From Dysgonamonadaceae bacterium (GTDB lineage Bacteria; Bacteroidota; Bacteroidia; Bacteroidales; Azobacteroidaceae), in the NCBI GenBank assembly GCA_031255425.1, contig JAIRSN010000113.1, positions 1-5,095 of the forward strand: a stretch of DNA of 5,095 nucleotides. Direction: 5' to 3'. Made by a program: the position numbers and the translations under genes. Within the stretch, counting starts at the first letter, position 1, and each line of letters starts with the position of its first letter. Positions 1-5,095 of this stretch are shown one piece after another. The notes under the pieces are model-generated. The model did no database searches. It had not been told where the DNA came from and saw only the letters and a program-made list of their open reading frames with translations.

Positions 1-626
1 TTGATCAGAAGAAATAATTCGGCTCTGCCGGAATAAACCGACGGATGATCCGGTTCCTTTTCTTCCAGGTAATTGTAGATTTTTTCGGCATCGTCGTATC
101 GCCCCGTTATTTTATACAAAGAACCGAAACCCAGACGGGCATAAAAACTTTTCGGGTAGAGCGTCATCATCCGTTCCAGATCTTTTTCGGACGATTCGAA
201 GTTTTTCATACTCAGGTAAAGTAACGCCCTTTGATACAGCGCTTCCTCATCGTCGGGAGATTCTTCCAACAGGGTATTATAGTCGAGAAGCGCATTTTTG
301 AAATCGCCCGTTTCGGAAAACAGGGAGGCACGCGCACGCAGAAAAACGGCGTTTTTCGGATAACGTGCCAACGCCAGTGAGTACGACCGGAGCGCATCGT
401 CCGGTTTTCCCTGCCGCCGTTGAATCGTTCCCAAGTTGTTGAATAAAAAAGCATTCATCTGATTGTCGGGGTCGGCTTTCAGTGCGTTTTCCAATGCCAG
501 CCCGGCGGAATCCAACTGATTTTTATCCATATACACAAAAGAATATTCTATCCATTCGCTGTATGTCTGAGCGTTCAAACGCAAGCAAATGGATAGAATA
601 AACAATAACGGATACGAAAATTTCAT
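1..626 (-). CDS. Secreted tetratricopeptide-repeat (TPR) protein, C-terminus cut off by the window edge
   Basis: The reading frame opens with ATG at 626 and stays open for 208 codons to the left edge, so the C-terminus is missing. Residues 1-19 form a signal peptide (MKFS, then a hydrophobic run, then LNAQ) with likely cleavage at A19/Q20, so the protein should be exported to the periplasm or envelope. The rest is a nearly unbroken series of TPR-like units of about 34 residues: roughly 23-56, 57-91, 92-126, 127-160, 161-194, with another beginning. Typical pieces are NNLGTIQRRQGKPDDALRSY, ending ALARYPKN, and GSLYKITGRYDDAEKIY. TPRs form helical scaffolds that bind other proteins; no catalytic domain is visible. 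The start lies 3 bp beyond the rprY stop, so it is almost certainly cotranscribed and perhaps translationally coupled with rprXY. That suggests a role in the same envelope response, but its partner is unknown. Confidence is high for TPR and export, low for function. Confidence 0.88.
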   Translation of the reverse strand, partial: MKFSYPLLFILSICLRLNAQTYSEWIEYSFVYMDKNQLDSAGLALENALKADPDNQMNAFLFNNLGTIQRRQGKPDDALRSYSLALARYPKNAVFLRARASLFSETGDFKNALLDYNTLLEESPDDEEALYQRALLYLSMKNFESSEKDLERMMTLYPKSFYARLGFGSLYKITGRYDDAEKIYNYLEEKEPDHPSVYSGRAELFLLI

Positions 627-629
627 GCC

Positions 630-1334
630 TTATGAAGCGCTTTCCACCGGTACAATCAGCTTGTAGCCTTTCCCGTGGATATTCATAATTTCGATTTCGG
701 GATCGGCTTTCAGCAGTTTCCTCAGTTTGGTGATGTAAACATCCATGCTTCTGGCATTGAAATAATCGACTACGCCCCAGATCTTTTTCAGCGCATAATT
801 GCGTTCCAGTATTTGATTCTGATATTCACAGAGCAGTCCCAAGAGGTCGTTTTCTTTGGTTGTCAGCTTCACGGTTTTATTGTCGCAAGTCAATAACTGC
901 TTTTGAACGTCGAAGGTGAATTTACCCAACACAAACGGTCCTTCTTTCGGTGCTTTCTTTCCGCTTACCCGGCGAAGTATCGCTTCGATGCGAAGCAATA
1001 ACTCTTCCATACTGAACGGTTTCGTCAGGTAATCGTCTGCTCCGAGCTTGAACCCTTCCAGAATATCTTCCTTCATTATTTTTGCCGTCAGAAAGATGAT
1101 GGGGATTTCAGGATTAATCGTTTTGATTTCCTGAGCCAGCGTAAATCCGTCTTTTTTCGGCATCATCACGTCCAGAATACACAAATCGTACTTTTCCTTC
1201 GGGAAGGCTTTCCCACCGGCTTCCCCGTCCGGAAACAAATCGACGGAAAACCCTTTGGCTTGCAAATACTCTCTCAACAACATTCCTAAATTTTCGTCGT
1301 CTTCGCACATGAAAATTTTCACTTTTTCTTCCAT
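630..1334 (-). CDS. rprY: RprY-type response regulator, OmpR/PhoB family
   Basis: This is a cytoplasmic DNA-binding regulator of 234 residues, the usual length for the family. The receiver domain (about 5-120) has the acidic pair D12/D13 (CEDDENLG), phospho-acceptor D55 (LDVMMPKKDGF), the switch threonine T83 (FLTAK) and the conserved lysine K105 (TKPF). A short linker (RRVSGKKAPKEGP) leads to a winged-helix domain at about 131-230, with the recognition region near RSMDVYITKLRKLL and the wing hairpin IHGKGYKL. The N-terminus closely resembles the RprY proteins of Bacteroides and Porphyromonas as I remember them, which is the reason for the symbol. The ATG at 1334 is preceded by a purine-rich stretch (AAAAAAGAAAAG) rather than a classical Shine-Dalgarno, as is usual in Bacteroidota. 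The gene begins 34 bp after the kinase stop and ends 3 bp before the TPR gene. Known background: RprY of P. gingivalis lacks an adjacent kinase and is tied to oxidative and sodium stress. The regulon here is not visible. Confidence 0.93.
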   Translation of the reverse strand: MEEKVKIFMCEDDENLGMLLREYLQAKGFSVDLFPDGEAGGKAFPKEKYDLCILDVMMPKKDGFTLAQEIKTINPEIPIIFLTAKIMKEDILEGFKLGADDYLTKPFSMEELLLRIEAILRRVSGKKAPKEGPFVLGKFTFDVQKQLLTCDNKTVKLTTKENDLLGLLCEYQNQILERNYALKKIWGVVDYFNARSMDVYITKLRKLLKADPEIEIMNIHGKGYKLIVPVESAS

Positions 1335-1368
1335 AACTTTTCTTTTTTATAAAATATGTATTAATGAA

Positions 1369-2907
1369 TTAATTATTTATACAAGGCAATGTAATAATAA
1401 ATTTTGTTCCATCGCCATAATCACTTTCCGCTTTAATGGTTCCGTCGAGTTCGGTGACGATTCGCTTCACGTACGCCAATCCAAGCCCGAATCCTTTCAC
1501 ATCGTGCCGGTTTCCGGTGGGAACGCGGTAGAAACGGTCGAAAATCTTTTTAAGGCTCTCCTTCCGTATCCCGATTCCGTTGTCTTCGATGATAATCTGA
1601 ATTTTATCTCCCACATTCAGGGTGCGGACCATCAGGGTCAGAGGAGTTTCCCGTTGCCGGTATTTCACCGCATTTTCCATCAGGTTGAACAACACGTTTG
1701 TGAAGTGCATTTTATCTATCAAAATCGTCGAATCCAGCGCTTCCAGGTCGATGTCTAAGACGCCGCCCGCGTTTTCCACCCGCAGGGCAAAGGTGCCGGC
1801 GATGCTTGTAATCAGGTCGTTGGCATCTACCTTCGTCATCTTGAACTGGGTCGCCCCGTCTTCGAACAGCGACATCTGCAATACTTTTTCGACCAGAAAT
1901 CCCAGCCGCTTGCTTTCGTCGCTGATCACTTTTTTGGCATGTTCCATCAGGTAGGGCGAATTGTTTACATCCGTATCGTTCAAGGTTTGCGCAGCCAGCG
2001 AAATACTTGCCACCGGCGTTTTCAGTTCGTGCGTCATATTGTTGATAAAATCGTTTTTCATTTCGGACAAACGTTTTTGCCTGAGTATCACGTATATCGT
2101 AAATATAAACACGACCAGCAGTACGAACGTGAAAACAATGGACGGCGCAATAAAGCTGTTCGAATTGAGGACATATTTATCCTGGGTCGGAAACGAAACC
2201 TGAAGCGTGTACAGGTTGCTGGCGGGATCTTTGGGAAACAATATCTGGGAATAAACGCTTTTCAGTGTTTTGGGGTTGTAGTCGGGACTTTTGTATACGA
2301 TGTTTTTCGTTTTATCCAGCACCGCAAACACGAAGGGCAATGCCAGGTCGTTGTTTGCCAGTTCCGCCCGGATATACGACTCCAGTTTCCGGTAATCCAT
2401 TCTTTCTTCGATCGGCTTTTCGCTTGCTTTCATTGCGTTCTGGATAACTTCGTCCAGCAGGTTCTGGTAATAGAAATATTGATCGCGCATTGCATCCTGA
2501 ATTGTCCGCGACGCCACATTGATGTCGTTTTTCCCGAAACTTGGCGACAAAACGAAAAGGGAATCAACATCATTCCGGCTAATATCGAGTTTGGCGGGCA
2601 GTTGGCCGGACCGGTCTATCGACAGGTGTTGCTGTTCTTTGATATTTATCCGTTGGGAGGTGATGGCAGGCTTCCCGCTCCTCAGGTATTTTTTCCCGAA
2701 GATAAAAAGCTGGTCGCTGAGAAGTTTAGCGGTTTCGTCCAATTCCAGATTGTGTGAAACTTGGTATAAACTTCTCTTGACGGCGTCTTCAAACTGATTT
2801 CTTTGCGTATTTAAGATAATTAAAATATAATTTATCTGTAAATACATCAATCCGATAAACGCAAAAACCATCACACCGGCAAGTAACCAAATCGTTGATT
2901 TCCTCAT
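1369..2907 (-). CDS. rprX: RprX-type membrane sensor histidine kinase
   Basis: This inner-membrane kinase of 512 residues is the likely phosphodonor for the adjacent RprY. Transmembrane segment 1 spans about 6-32 and segment 2 about 252-275, leaving a periplasmic sensor region of about 220 residues in which I recognise no named ligand domain. Segment 2 runs directly into the dimerisation helix (RQKRLSEMKNDF) with no HAMP domain. The H-box is MTHELKTP with phospho-acceptor H293. The ATPase domain has the N-box (NLMENAVKY, about 408-416), G1 (DNGIGI, 442-447), F-box (IFDRFYR) and G2 (GFGLGLAYV, from 472), so all catalytic boxes are intact. I chose the ATG at 2907 over a TTG four codons earlier because ATG is favoured and MRKSTIWLL is a normal start for a membrane anchor. 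It is the first gene of the presumed rprX-rprY-TPR operon. The symbol rests on architecture, length and pairing with RprY. The signal sensed is unknown. Confidence 0.9.
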   Translation of the reverse strand: MRKSTIWLLAGVMVFAFIGLMYLQINYILIILNTQRNQFEDAVKRSLYQVSHNLELDETAKLLSDQLFIFGKKYLRSGKPAITSQRINIKEQQHLSIDRSGQLPAKLDISRNDVDSLFVLSPSFGKNDINVASRTIQDAMRDQYFYYQNLLDEVIQNAMKASEKPIEERMDYRKLESYIRAELANNDLALPFVFAVLDKTKNIVYKSPDYNPKTLKSVYSQILFPKDPASNLYTLQVSFPTQDKYVLNSNSFIAPSIVFTFVLLVVFIFTIYVILRQKRLSEMKNDFINNMTHELKTPVASISLAAQTLNDTDVNNSPYLMEHAKKVISDESKRLGFLVEKVLQMSLFEDGATQFKMTKVDANDLITSIAGTFALRVENAGGVLDIDLEALDSTILIDKMHFTNVLFNLMENAVKYRQRETPLTLMVRTLNVGDKIQIIIEDNGIGIRKESLKKIFDRFYRVPTGNRHDVKGFGLGLAYVKRIVTELDGTIKAESDYGDGTKFIITLPCINN

Positions 2908-2935
2908 ATCGCAATACAATTCTGTATTAATGAAA

Positions 2936-2943
2936 CAAAGTAA
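2936..2943 (-). promoter_or_regulatory. Weak candidate -7 box for the rprX operon
   Basis: Read leftward, the sequence is TTACTTTG, one base off the Bacteroidota -7 consensus TAnnTTTG. It would start transcription near 2930 and give rprX a leader of about 23 nt. I see no convincing TTTG/TTG -33 element 19-21 bp upstream. A similar one-off match (TTAATTTG, near 3040) exists, so the true start is uncertain. The surrounding gap 2908-3117 is very AT-rich, with long A and T runs and no clear GC-rich terminator hairpin after the U32 gene. Readthrough from that gene is therefore possible. Confidence 0.3.
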
Positions 2944-3117
2944 GTTTTTTTTTGTTTAACATTTACTAAAAAAAACAAAAAATATAAGGCGCATAAAATA
3001 AAACATTTTAACAAGTCACCTCAAATGAGAAAAAAGAAGCAAATTAAGTTAAAATTAACAGTGATTCAAAATTATTCGAGGCTTTTTTTGACTTTTGAAC
3101 AGATTTTTTTCGGGAAG

Positions 3118-4374
3118 CTACTTTATTTCCCGGCATATCTTGTACAATTTGTCCGAGGGACGTACTTTTTCCGGAACGCGCATGGAAAAATATTCCCCGC
3201 GCACGGTTTGCTCTACGGGTTGCAGATTGACCCGGATTTCGCCGGCGGTGGCGAACAGAGCGCCGGTTGTCGGTCCCGTAATCAATACTTTATCTCCCGC
3301 GTGTAAGGTTTGCGTTTCCATCAGGAATTCGGCGACTCCCAGCCGGGAGAAATAGTTGACCGCCTTTCCGATATACATTTTCTTTTCGAGGGCGTCGTTT
3401 CCGTACGTGTGGCTCCATTCGCCCAGCCGTTGTCCCAGGTAATAACCGTCCCAGAAGCCCCGGTTGAAGACTTGCCGGAGCCGGTTGTCCCAGTTGCGGA
3501 TGCTTTCATCCGTCAGTTTGTCTTCGCAGTACGCCGTGAGCGCCTCGTTATAACATTCGGTTACCGTCCGCACGTATTCCGGTCCGCGTGCGCGGCCTTC
3601 GATCTTGAACACCCGGACGCCCGCCGTTGCCAACCGGTTGATGAAATGAATGGTTTTCAGGTCTTTGGGCGACATGATATATTGATTGTCGATTTCCAGT
3701 TCAATCTCGCTTTCTTTGTCTTTCACGAGGTATCCCCGCCGGCACACCTGATTACATTCGCCCCGGTTTGCCGAAGCGTTCATTTCGTGCAGGCTCAGGT
3801 AGCATTTTCCCGAAACAGCCATGCACAGAGCGCCGTGGACAAACATTTCGATGCGTACCGGTTCGCCTTTCGGTCCTTTGATTGCCTGCTTGATGATCTG
3901 CGTATGTATCGCTTCCACCTGTTCGAGGGTCAGCTCTCTTGCCAAAACGACAACGTCGGCAAACCGGGCGTAGAACCGGAGCGATTCGATATTCGTAATA
4001 TTCAGTTGGGTAGACAGATGCACTTCCATGCCGGTGCTTTGGGCGTATGTCATCGCTGCTACATCGGCGGCGATTATCGCCGATAGTTGCGCTTCCCGTG
4101 CGGCGTCGATGATCGCCTGCATCCGCGGAATGTCGCTGTCGTAAATGATTGTATTGACTGTCAGGTAGCTTTTTATCCGGTGTTGCCTGCAAATCCGGGC
4201 GATTTCGTGCAGGTCTTCGAGGGTGAAATTGTTCGACGACCGGGATCGCATATTCAGTCCTTCGATTCCGAAGTAAACCGAATCGGCGCCTCCTTGTATG
4301 GCTGCCGCCAATGATTCGTAAGATCCTGCCGGTGCCATGATTTCGTAATGAGTCCTGTTTTTCAATCTATCCAT
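3118..4374 (-). CDS. U32-family protein, TrhP/YrrO-like (probable tRNA U34 hydroxylation enzyme)
   Basis: The protein has 418 residues, close to Bacillus YrrO/TrhP2 (about 420) and somewhat shorter than E. coli TrhP/YegQ (about 450). The N-terminal U32 barrel begins EIMAPAGSYESLAAAIQGGAD. The U32 signature is exact at 176-194: E-x-F-x2-G-A-L-C-x4-G-x-C-x-L-S. Four cysteines, C184, C191, C207 and C211, give C-x6-C-x15-C-x3-C, the arrangement that holds a [4Fe-4S] cluster in studied U32 proteins. IMSPKDLK and FKIEGRARGPEYV match the TrhP/YrrO type, and residues 331-415 look like the U32 C-terminal barrel domain. Known members hydroxylate U34 of certain tRNAs using prephenate (TrhP) or C2501 of 23S rRNA (RlhA). 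The 'peptidase' and 'collagenase' labels for this family are historical. The tRNA role is inferred from similarity and RlhA-type activity remains possible. A promoter box sits 11 bp before the ATG. The gene lies 210 bp before rprX and is probably a separate unit. Confidence 0.9.
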   Translation of the reverse strand: MDRLKNRTHYEIMAPAGSYESLAAAIQGGADSVYFGIEGLNMRSRSSNNFTLEDLHEIARICRQHRIKSYLTVNTIIYDSDIPRMQAIIDAAREAQLSAIIAADVAAMTYAQSTGMEVHLSTQLNITNIESLRFYARFADVVVLARELTLEQVEAIHTQIIKQAIKGPKGEPVRIEMFVHGALCMAVSGKCYLSLHEMNASANRGECNQVCRRGYLVKDKESEIELEIDNQYIMSPKDLKTIHFINRLATAGVRVFKIEGRARGPEYVRTVTECYNEALTAYCEDKLTDESIRNWDNRLRQVFNRGFWDGYYLGQRLGEWSHTYGNDALEKKMYIGKAVNYFSRLGVAEFLMETQTLHAGDKVLITGPTTGALFATAGEIRVNLQPVEQTVRGEYFSMRVPEKVRPSDKLYKICREIK

Positions 4375-4385
4375 AATTAGGTTTG

Positions 4386-4393
4386 CAAAGATA
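4386..4393 (-). promoter_or_regulatory. -7 promoter box for the U32 gene
   Basis: Read leftward, the sequence is TATCTTTG, a full match to the Bacteroidota -7 consensus TAnnTTTG. Only 11 bp lie between its last G and the U32 ATG at 4374. With the usual start 4-7 nt past the box, the mRNA leader would be only about 5-8 nt. The -33 region near 4414-4417 is poor (CTTTT rather than TTTG/TTG). Confidence 0.6.
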
Positions 4394-4418
4394 ACATAAA
4401 ATCCCTAATAAAAGCTGC

Positions 4419-4436
4419 GGCTACACCGGCGTAGCC
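4419..4436. repeat. Small dyad GGCTAC/GTAGCC
   Basis: Perfect 6-bp arms (4419-4424 and 4431-4436) flank the 6-nt loop ACCGGC. It lies 26-43 bp upstream of the U32 -7 box, overlapping or just beyond the expected -33 region. It could be an operator or simply the edge of the repeat cluster. Confidence 0.45.
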
Positions 4437-4449
4437 TCATTCTTTTCTT

Positions 4450-4473
4450 TCAGGCGGCGGTGCCGCCGCCTGA
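4450..4473. repeat. Perfect GC-rich hairpin
   Basis: Arms of 11 bp (4450-4460 and 4463-4473, TCAGGCGGCGG against CCGCCGCCTGA) surround the central TG. In practice the innermost pairs would open to form a loop. No U-run follows on either strand, so it is not a standard terminator. It is separated by only 2 bp from the next hairpin and may be part of the same composite element. Confidence 0.7.
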
Positions 4474-4475
4474 CT

Positions 4476-4521
4476 GTTCTTTTTTGCCTTGATGCAAAAA
4501 AGAACCAAAAAAAATCAAGGC
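4476..4521 (+). repeat. 12-bp hairpin whose loop pairs with a downstream site (Bacteroidota intergenic motif)
   Basis: GTTCTTTTTTGC (4476-4487) and GCAAAAAAGAAC (4494-4505) are perfect 12-bp arms. The whole 6-nt loop CTTGAT (4488-4493) is complementary to ATCAAG at 4514-4519. Including the next two bases, GCCTTGAT at 4486-4493 matches ATCAAGGC at 4514-4521. The sequence can therefore form either a pseudoknot-like fold or one of two competing hairpins. From memory, very similar intergenic sequences (a TTCTTTTGT-type arm, CTTGAC loop, downstream GTCAAG) are common in Bacteroidota genomes. I could not check this here. Confidence 0.7.
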
Positions 4522-4646
4522 TTGGCTTCTTGGCGGACCGCTCTGATACCGCCGGCTAAACGGATTACAACTCGCTTCGCCCAAACAGTAATCCGTTTTT
4601 AACGCCGTCGGCATCGAGCGGTTGTTCCCGCCTCGAAGCCTAGGCC
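4519..4646. repeat. Three-tier imperfect hairpin of about 128 bp
   Basis: The inner stem is a perfect 11 bp (4558-4568 with 4588-4598) closing a 19-nt loop that contains CTCGCTTCGCCCAAACA. The middle stem pairs 4538-4556 with 4604-4621: 16 of 18 facing positions pair, with two mismatches and one bulge (T4544). The outer stem pairs 4519-4536 with 4628-4646, including GGCTTC (4524-4529) with GAAGCC (4635-4640) and GGCGG (4532-4536) with CCGCC (4628-4632), with small mismatches and a bulge. Such length and nesting is far beyond chance and beyond a normal terminator. Its left foot overlaps the downstream pairing site of the preceding hairpin, so the two probably form one element. Confidence 0.75.
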
Positions 4647-4683
4647 GGAGGGGGCGGCGCAGTCCGGAGGGTTGCGCATAGCA

Positions 4684-4808
4684 AAAAACCTCATTTCCAC
4701 CTAATTTTATTAACAGACAAACTGTCTGAAGGTAATGAGGTAAGTTGTAATACTATATATGCGTTGCTACTGAGGTTGTTTTTAAAATTAGGTGGAAATG
4801 AGGTTTTT
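4684..4808. mobile_element. MITE-like unit with perfect 26-bp inverted ends
   Basis: The arms 4684-4709 and 4783-4808 are exact reverse complements over 26 bp. They begin AAAAACCTCATTTCC and end GGAAATGAGGTTTTT, and enclose a 73-bp AT-rich spacer. The spacer holds a second perfect dyad, CAGACA/TGTCTG (4714-4719, 4723-4728). TGAGGT occurs at 4736, 4771 and 4799. The spacer has no coding capacity. Size, AT content and perfect ends fit a miniature inverted-repeat transposable element, but I find no clear target-site duplication. Alternatives are an invertible segment or a bidirectional terminator-like hairpin ending in a T-run on each strand. Confidence 0.6.
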
Positions 4809-4823
4809 ACGTTATACGGAAAC

Positions 4824-4982
4824 GGCGCAGCCGCTTTTATATTACACCTTGTATATATAGGTATAGGATGATGATACATGCGCGGATGTTTCATTACACA
4901 ATAATATATAGGTATAGGATGATGATAACCCGCAGCCAAACCGATATGCCGTGCCTCCCAAAAATATAAAAGCGCCGGCGCC
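4824..4982. repeat. Second inverted-repeat unit of about 159 bp
   Basis: CGCTTTTATATT (4832-4843) is the exact reverse complement of AATATAAAAGCG (4963-4974). The match continues outward at 6 of 8 positions (4824-4831 with 4975-4982), giving arms of about 20 bp with 18 matches. It encloses the 24-bp direct repeats and begins 15 bp after the 26-bp inverted-repeat unit. It could be another MITE-like insertion. No target duplication is evident. Confidence 0.5.
4853..4927. repeat. Two exact 24-bp direct repeats 51 bp apart
   Basis: 4853-4876 and 4904-4927 are identical over 24 bp, with core TAGGTATAGGATGATGAT. ATTACAC also recurs upstream of each copy (4841-4847 and 4893-4899) with a one-base difference in spacing. 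This looks like a tandem duplication of a unit of about 51-52 bp, the second copy being partial. It could be a replication-slippage product or paired protein-binding sites. Confidence 0.8.
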
Positions 4983-5056
4983 GCAGGCACGCGTGGTCGG
5001 AAGAAAAATTTCCCGGCTATTTTTTTGTTTTTCTACTCGATTTAAATACATTTCAG

Positions 5057-5087
5057 TTGTATACCTGATTTATTTTCATTATCTTTG
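5057..5087 (+). promoter_or_regulatory. Rightward Bacteroidota promoter for a gene beyond the window
   Basis: TTG at 5057-5059 is followed by a 20-bp gap and TATCTTTG at 5080-5087. Both the -7 consensus TAnnTTTG and the usual 19-21 bp spacing to a TTG/TTTG -33 element are met. Transcription would start near 5091-5094, so the gene lies just past the right edge. Confidence 0.65.
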
Positions 5088-5095
5088 AGTATTGA

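Larger units (their letters stand above)
4375..5095. other. Repeat-filled intergenic region with outward-facing promoters
   Basis: No open frame in these 721 bp looks like a gene. The two minus-strand frames in 4691-5051 are short and built from the repeats, and their products resemble nothing. The region is a mosaic. 4440-4680 is GC-rich and full of hairpins, 4684-4960 is AT-rich with two inverted-repeat units, and 5001-5095 is AT-rich leader sequence for a rightward gene outside the window. Because transcription appears to leave in both directions, the hairpins are not simply terminators between convergent genes. Confidence 0.7.

Noticed and set aside
1939..2757. A 272-codon plus-strand open frame opposite rprX.
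   Set aside because: It lies fully antisense to a well-supported kinase gene, and its product is cysteine/histidine-rich with no recognisable domain.
3048..3059. Palindrome GTTAAAATTAAC after the U32 gene as a terminator.
   Set aside because: The stem is short and made only of weak pairs apart from one GC pair at each end. It is typical of AT-rich intergenic sequence.
3025..3306. Plus-strand frame starting MRKKKQIKLKL in the gap after the U32 gene.
   Set aside because: It starts in AT-rich intergenic sequence and continues into the antisense of the U32 gene, with no supporting similarity.
3310..4086. A 258-codon plus-strand open frame opposite the U32 gene.
   Set aside because: It is antisense to a gene with an exact family signature and is a codon-bias shadow with no recognisable domain.
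4519..4646. Possible integron attC site.
   Set aside because: No matched RYYYAAC/GTTRRRY core sites at the ends, no gene cassette, and the stems extend further than attC architecture requires.
4853..4927. Possible CRISPR array.
   Set aside because: There are only two repeat copies, the repeat is AT-rich and simple, the copies belong to a larger duplicated unit, and no cas gene is present.
4959..4966. Leftward TATTTTTG, matching the -7 promoter consensus.
   Set aside because: No -33 element at the right distance, no gene downstream, and it overlaps the arm of an inverted repeat.
4691..5051. Two overlapping minus-strand open frames of 99 and 69 codons.
   Set aside because: They run through the inverted and direct repeats (the first encodes YHHPIPIY twice), one needs a GTG start, and the products look like nothing known.

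Overview
The window looks like a chromosomal segment from a member of the Bacteroidales (Bacteroidota). Three things point there. An RprX/RprY-type two-component pair is present. Two upstream regions carry the Bacteroidota promoter -7 box TAnnTTTG. The predicted secreted protein has a signal peptide ending in the ..NAQ form common in this phylum. No tRNA, rRNA, CRISPR array or complete transposase gene is visible.

Layout: about 86% of the left 4.37 kb is coding, and every gene there runs leftward (minus strand). In transcription order the genes are a U32-family protein of the TrhP/YrrO type (3118-4374), a sensor histidine kinase of the RprX type (1369-2907), its response regulator RprY (630-1334), and a secreted tetratricopeptide-repeat (TPR) protein that runs off the left edge (1-626). 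Kinase, regulator and TPR gene are closely packed (gaps of 34 and 3 bp) and are probably one operon. A 210-bp AT-rich gap separates them from the U32 gene.

The right 720 bp (4375-5095) has no credible gene. It lies between two outward-facing promoter motifs, one firing left into the U32 gene and one firing right out of the window. Between them is an unusually dense series of palindromes and repeats. These are a small dyad, a perfect GC-rich hairpin, a 12-bp hairpin whose whole loop is complementary to a site just downstream, a three-tier hairpin of about 128 bp, a MITE-like unit of 125 bp with perfect 26-bp inverted ends, and a unit of about 159 bp with imperfect inverted ends enclosing a 24-bp direct repeat. 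This is the part least explained by ordinary annotation and the best candidate for something undescribed, most plausibly dispersed non-autonomous elements or structured RNA/DNA.

Function: the kinase senses an unknown envelope signal through a periplasmic region of about 220 residues and passes phosphate to RprY, an OmpR-type DNA-binding regulator. The TPR protein may act in the envelope in the same response. The U32 protein probably hydroxylates a tRNA wobble uridine and need not be linked functionally to the two-component system.
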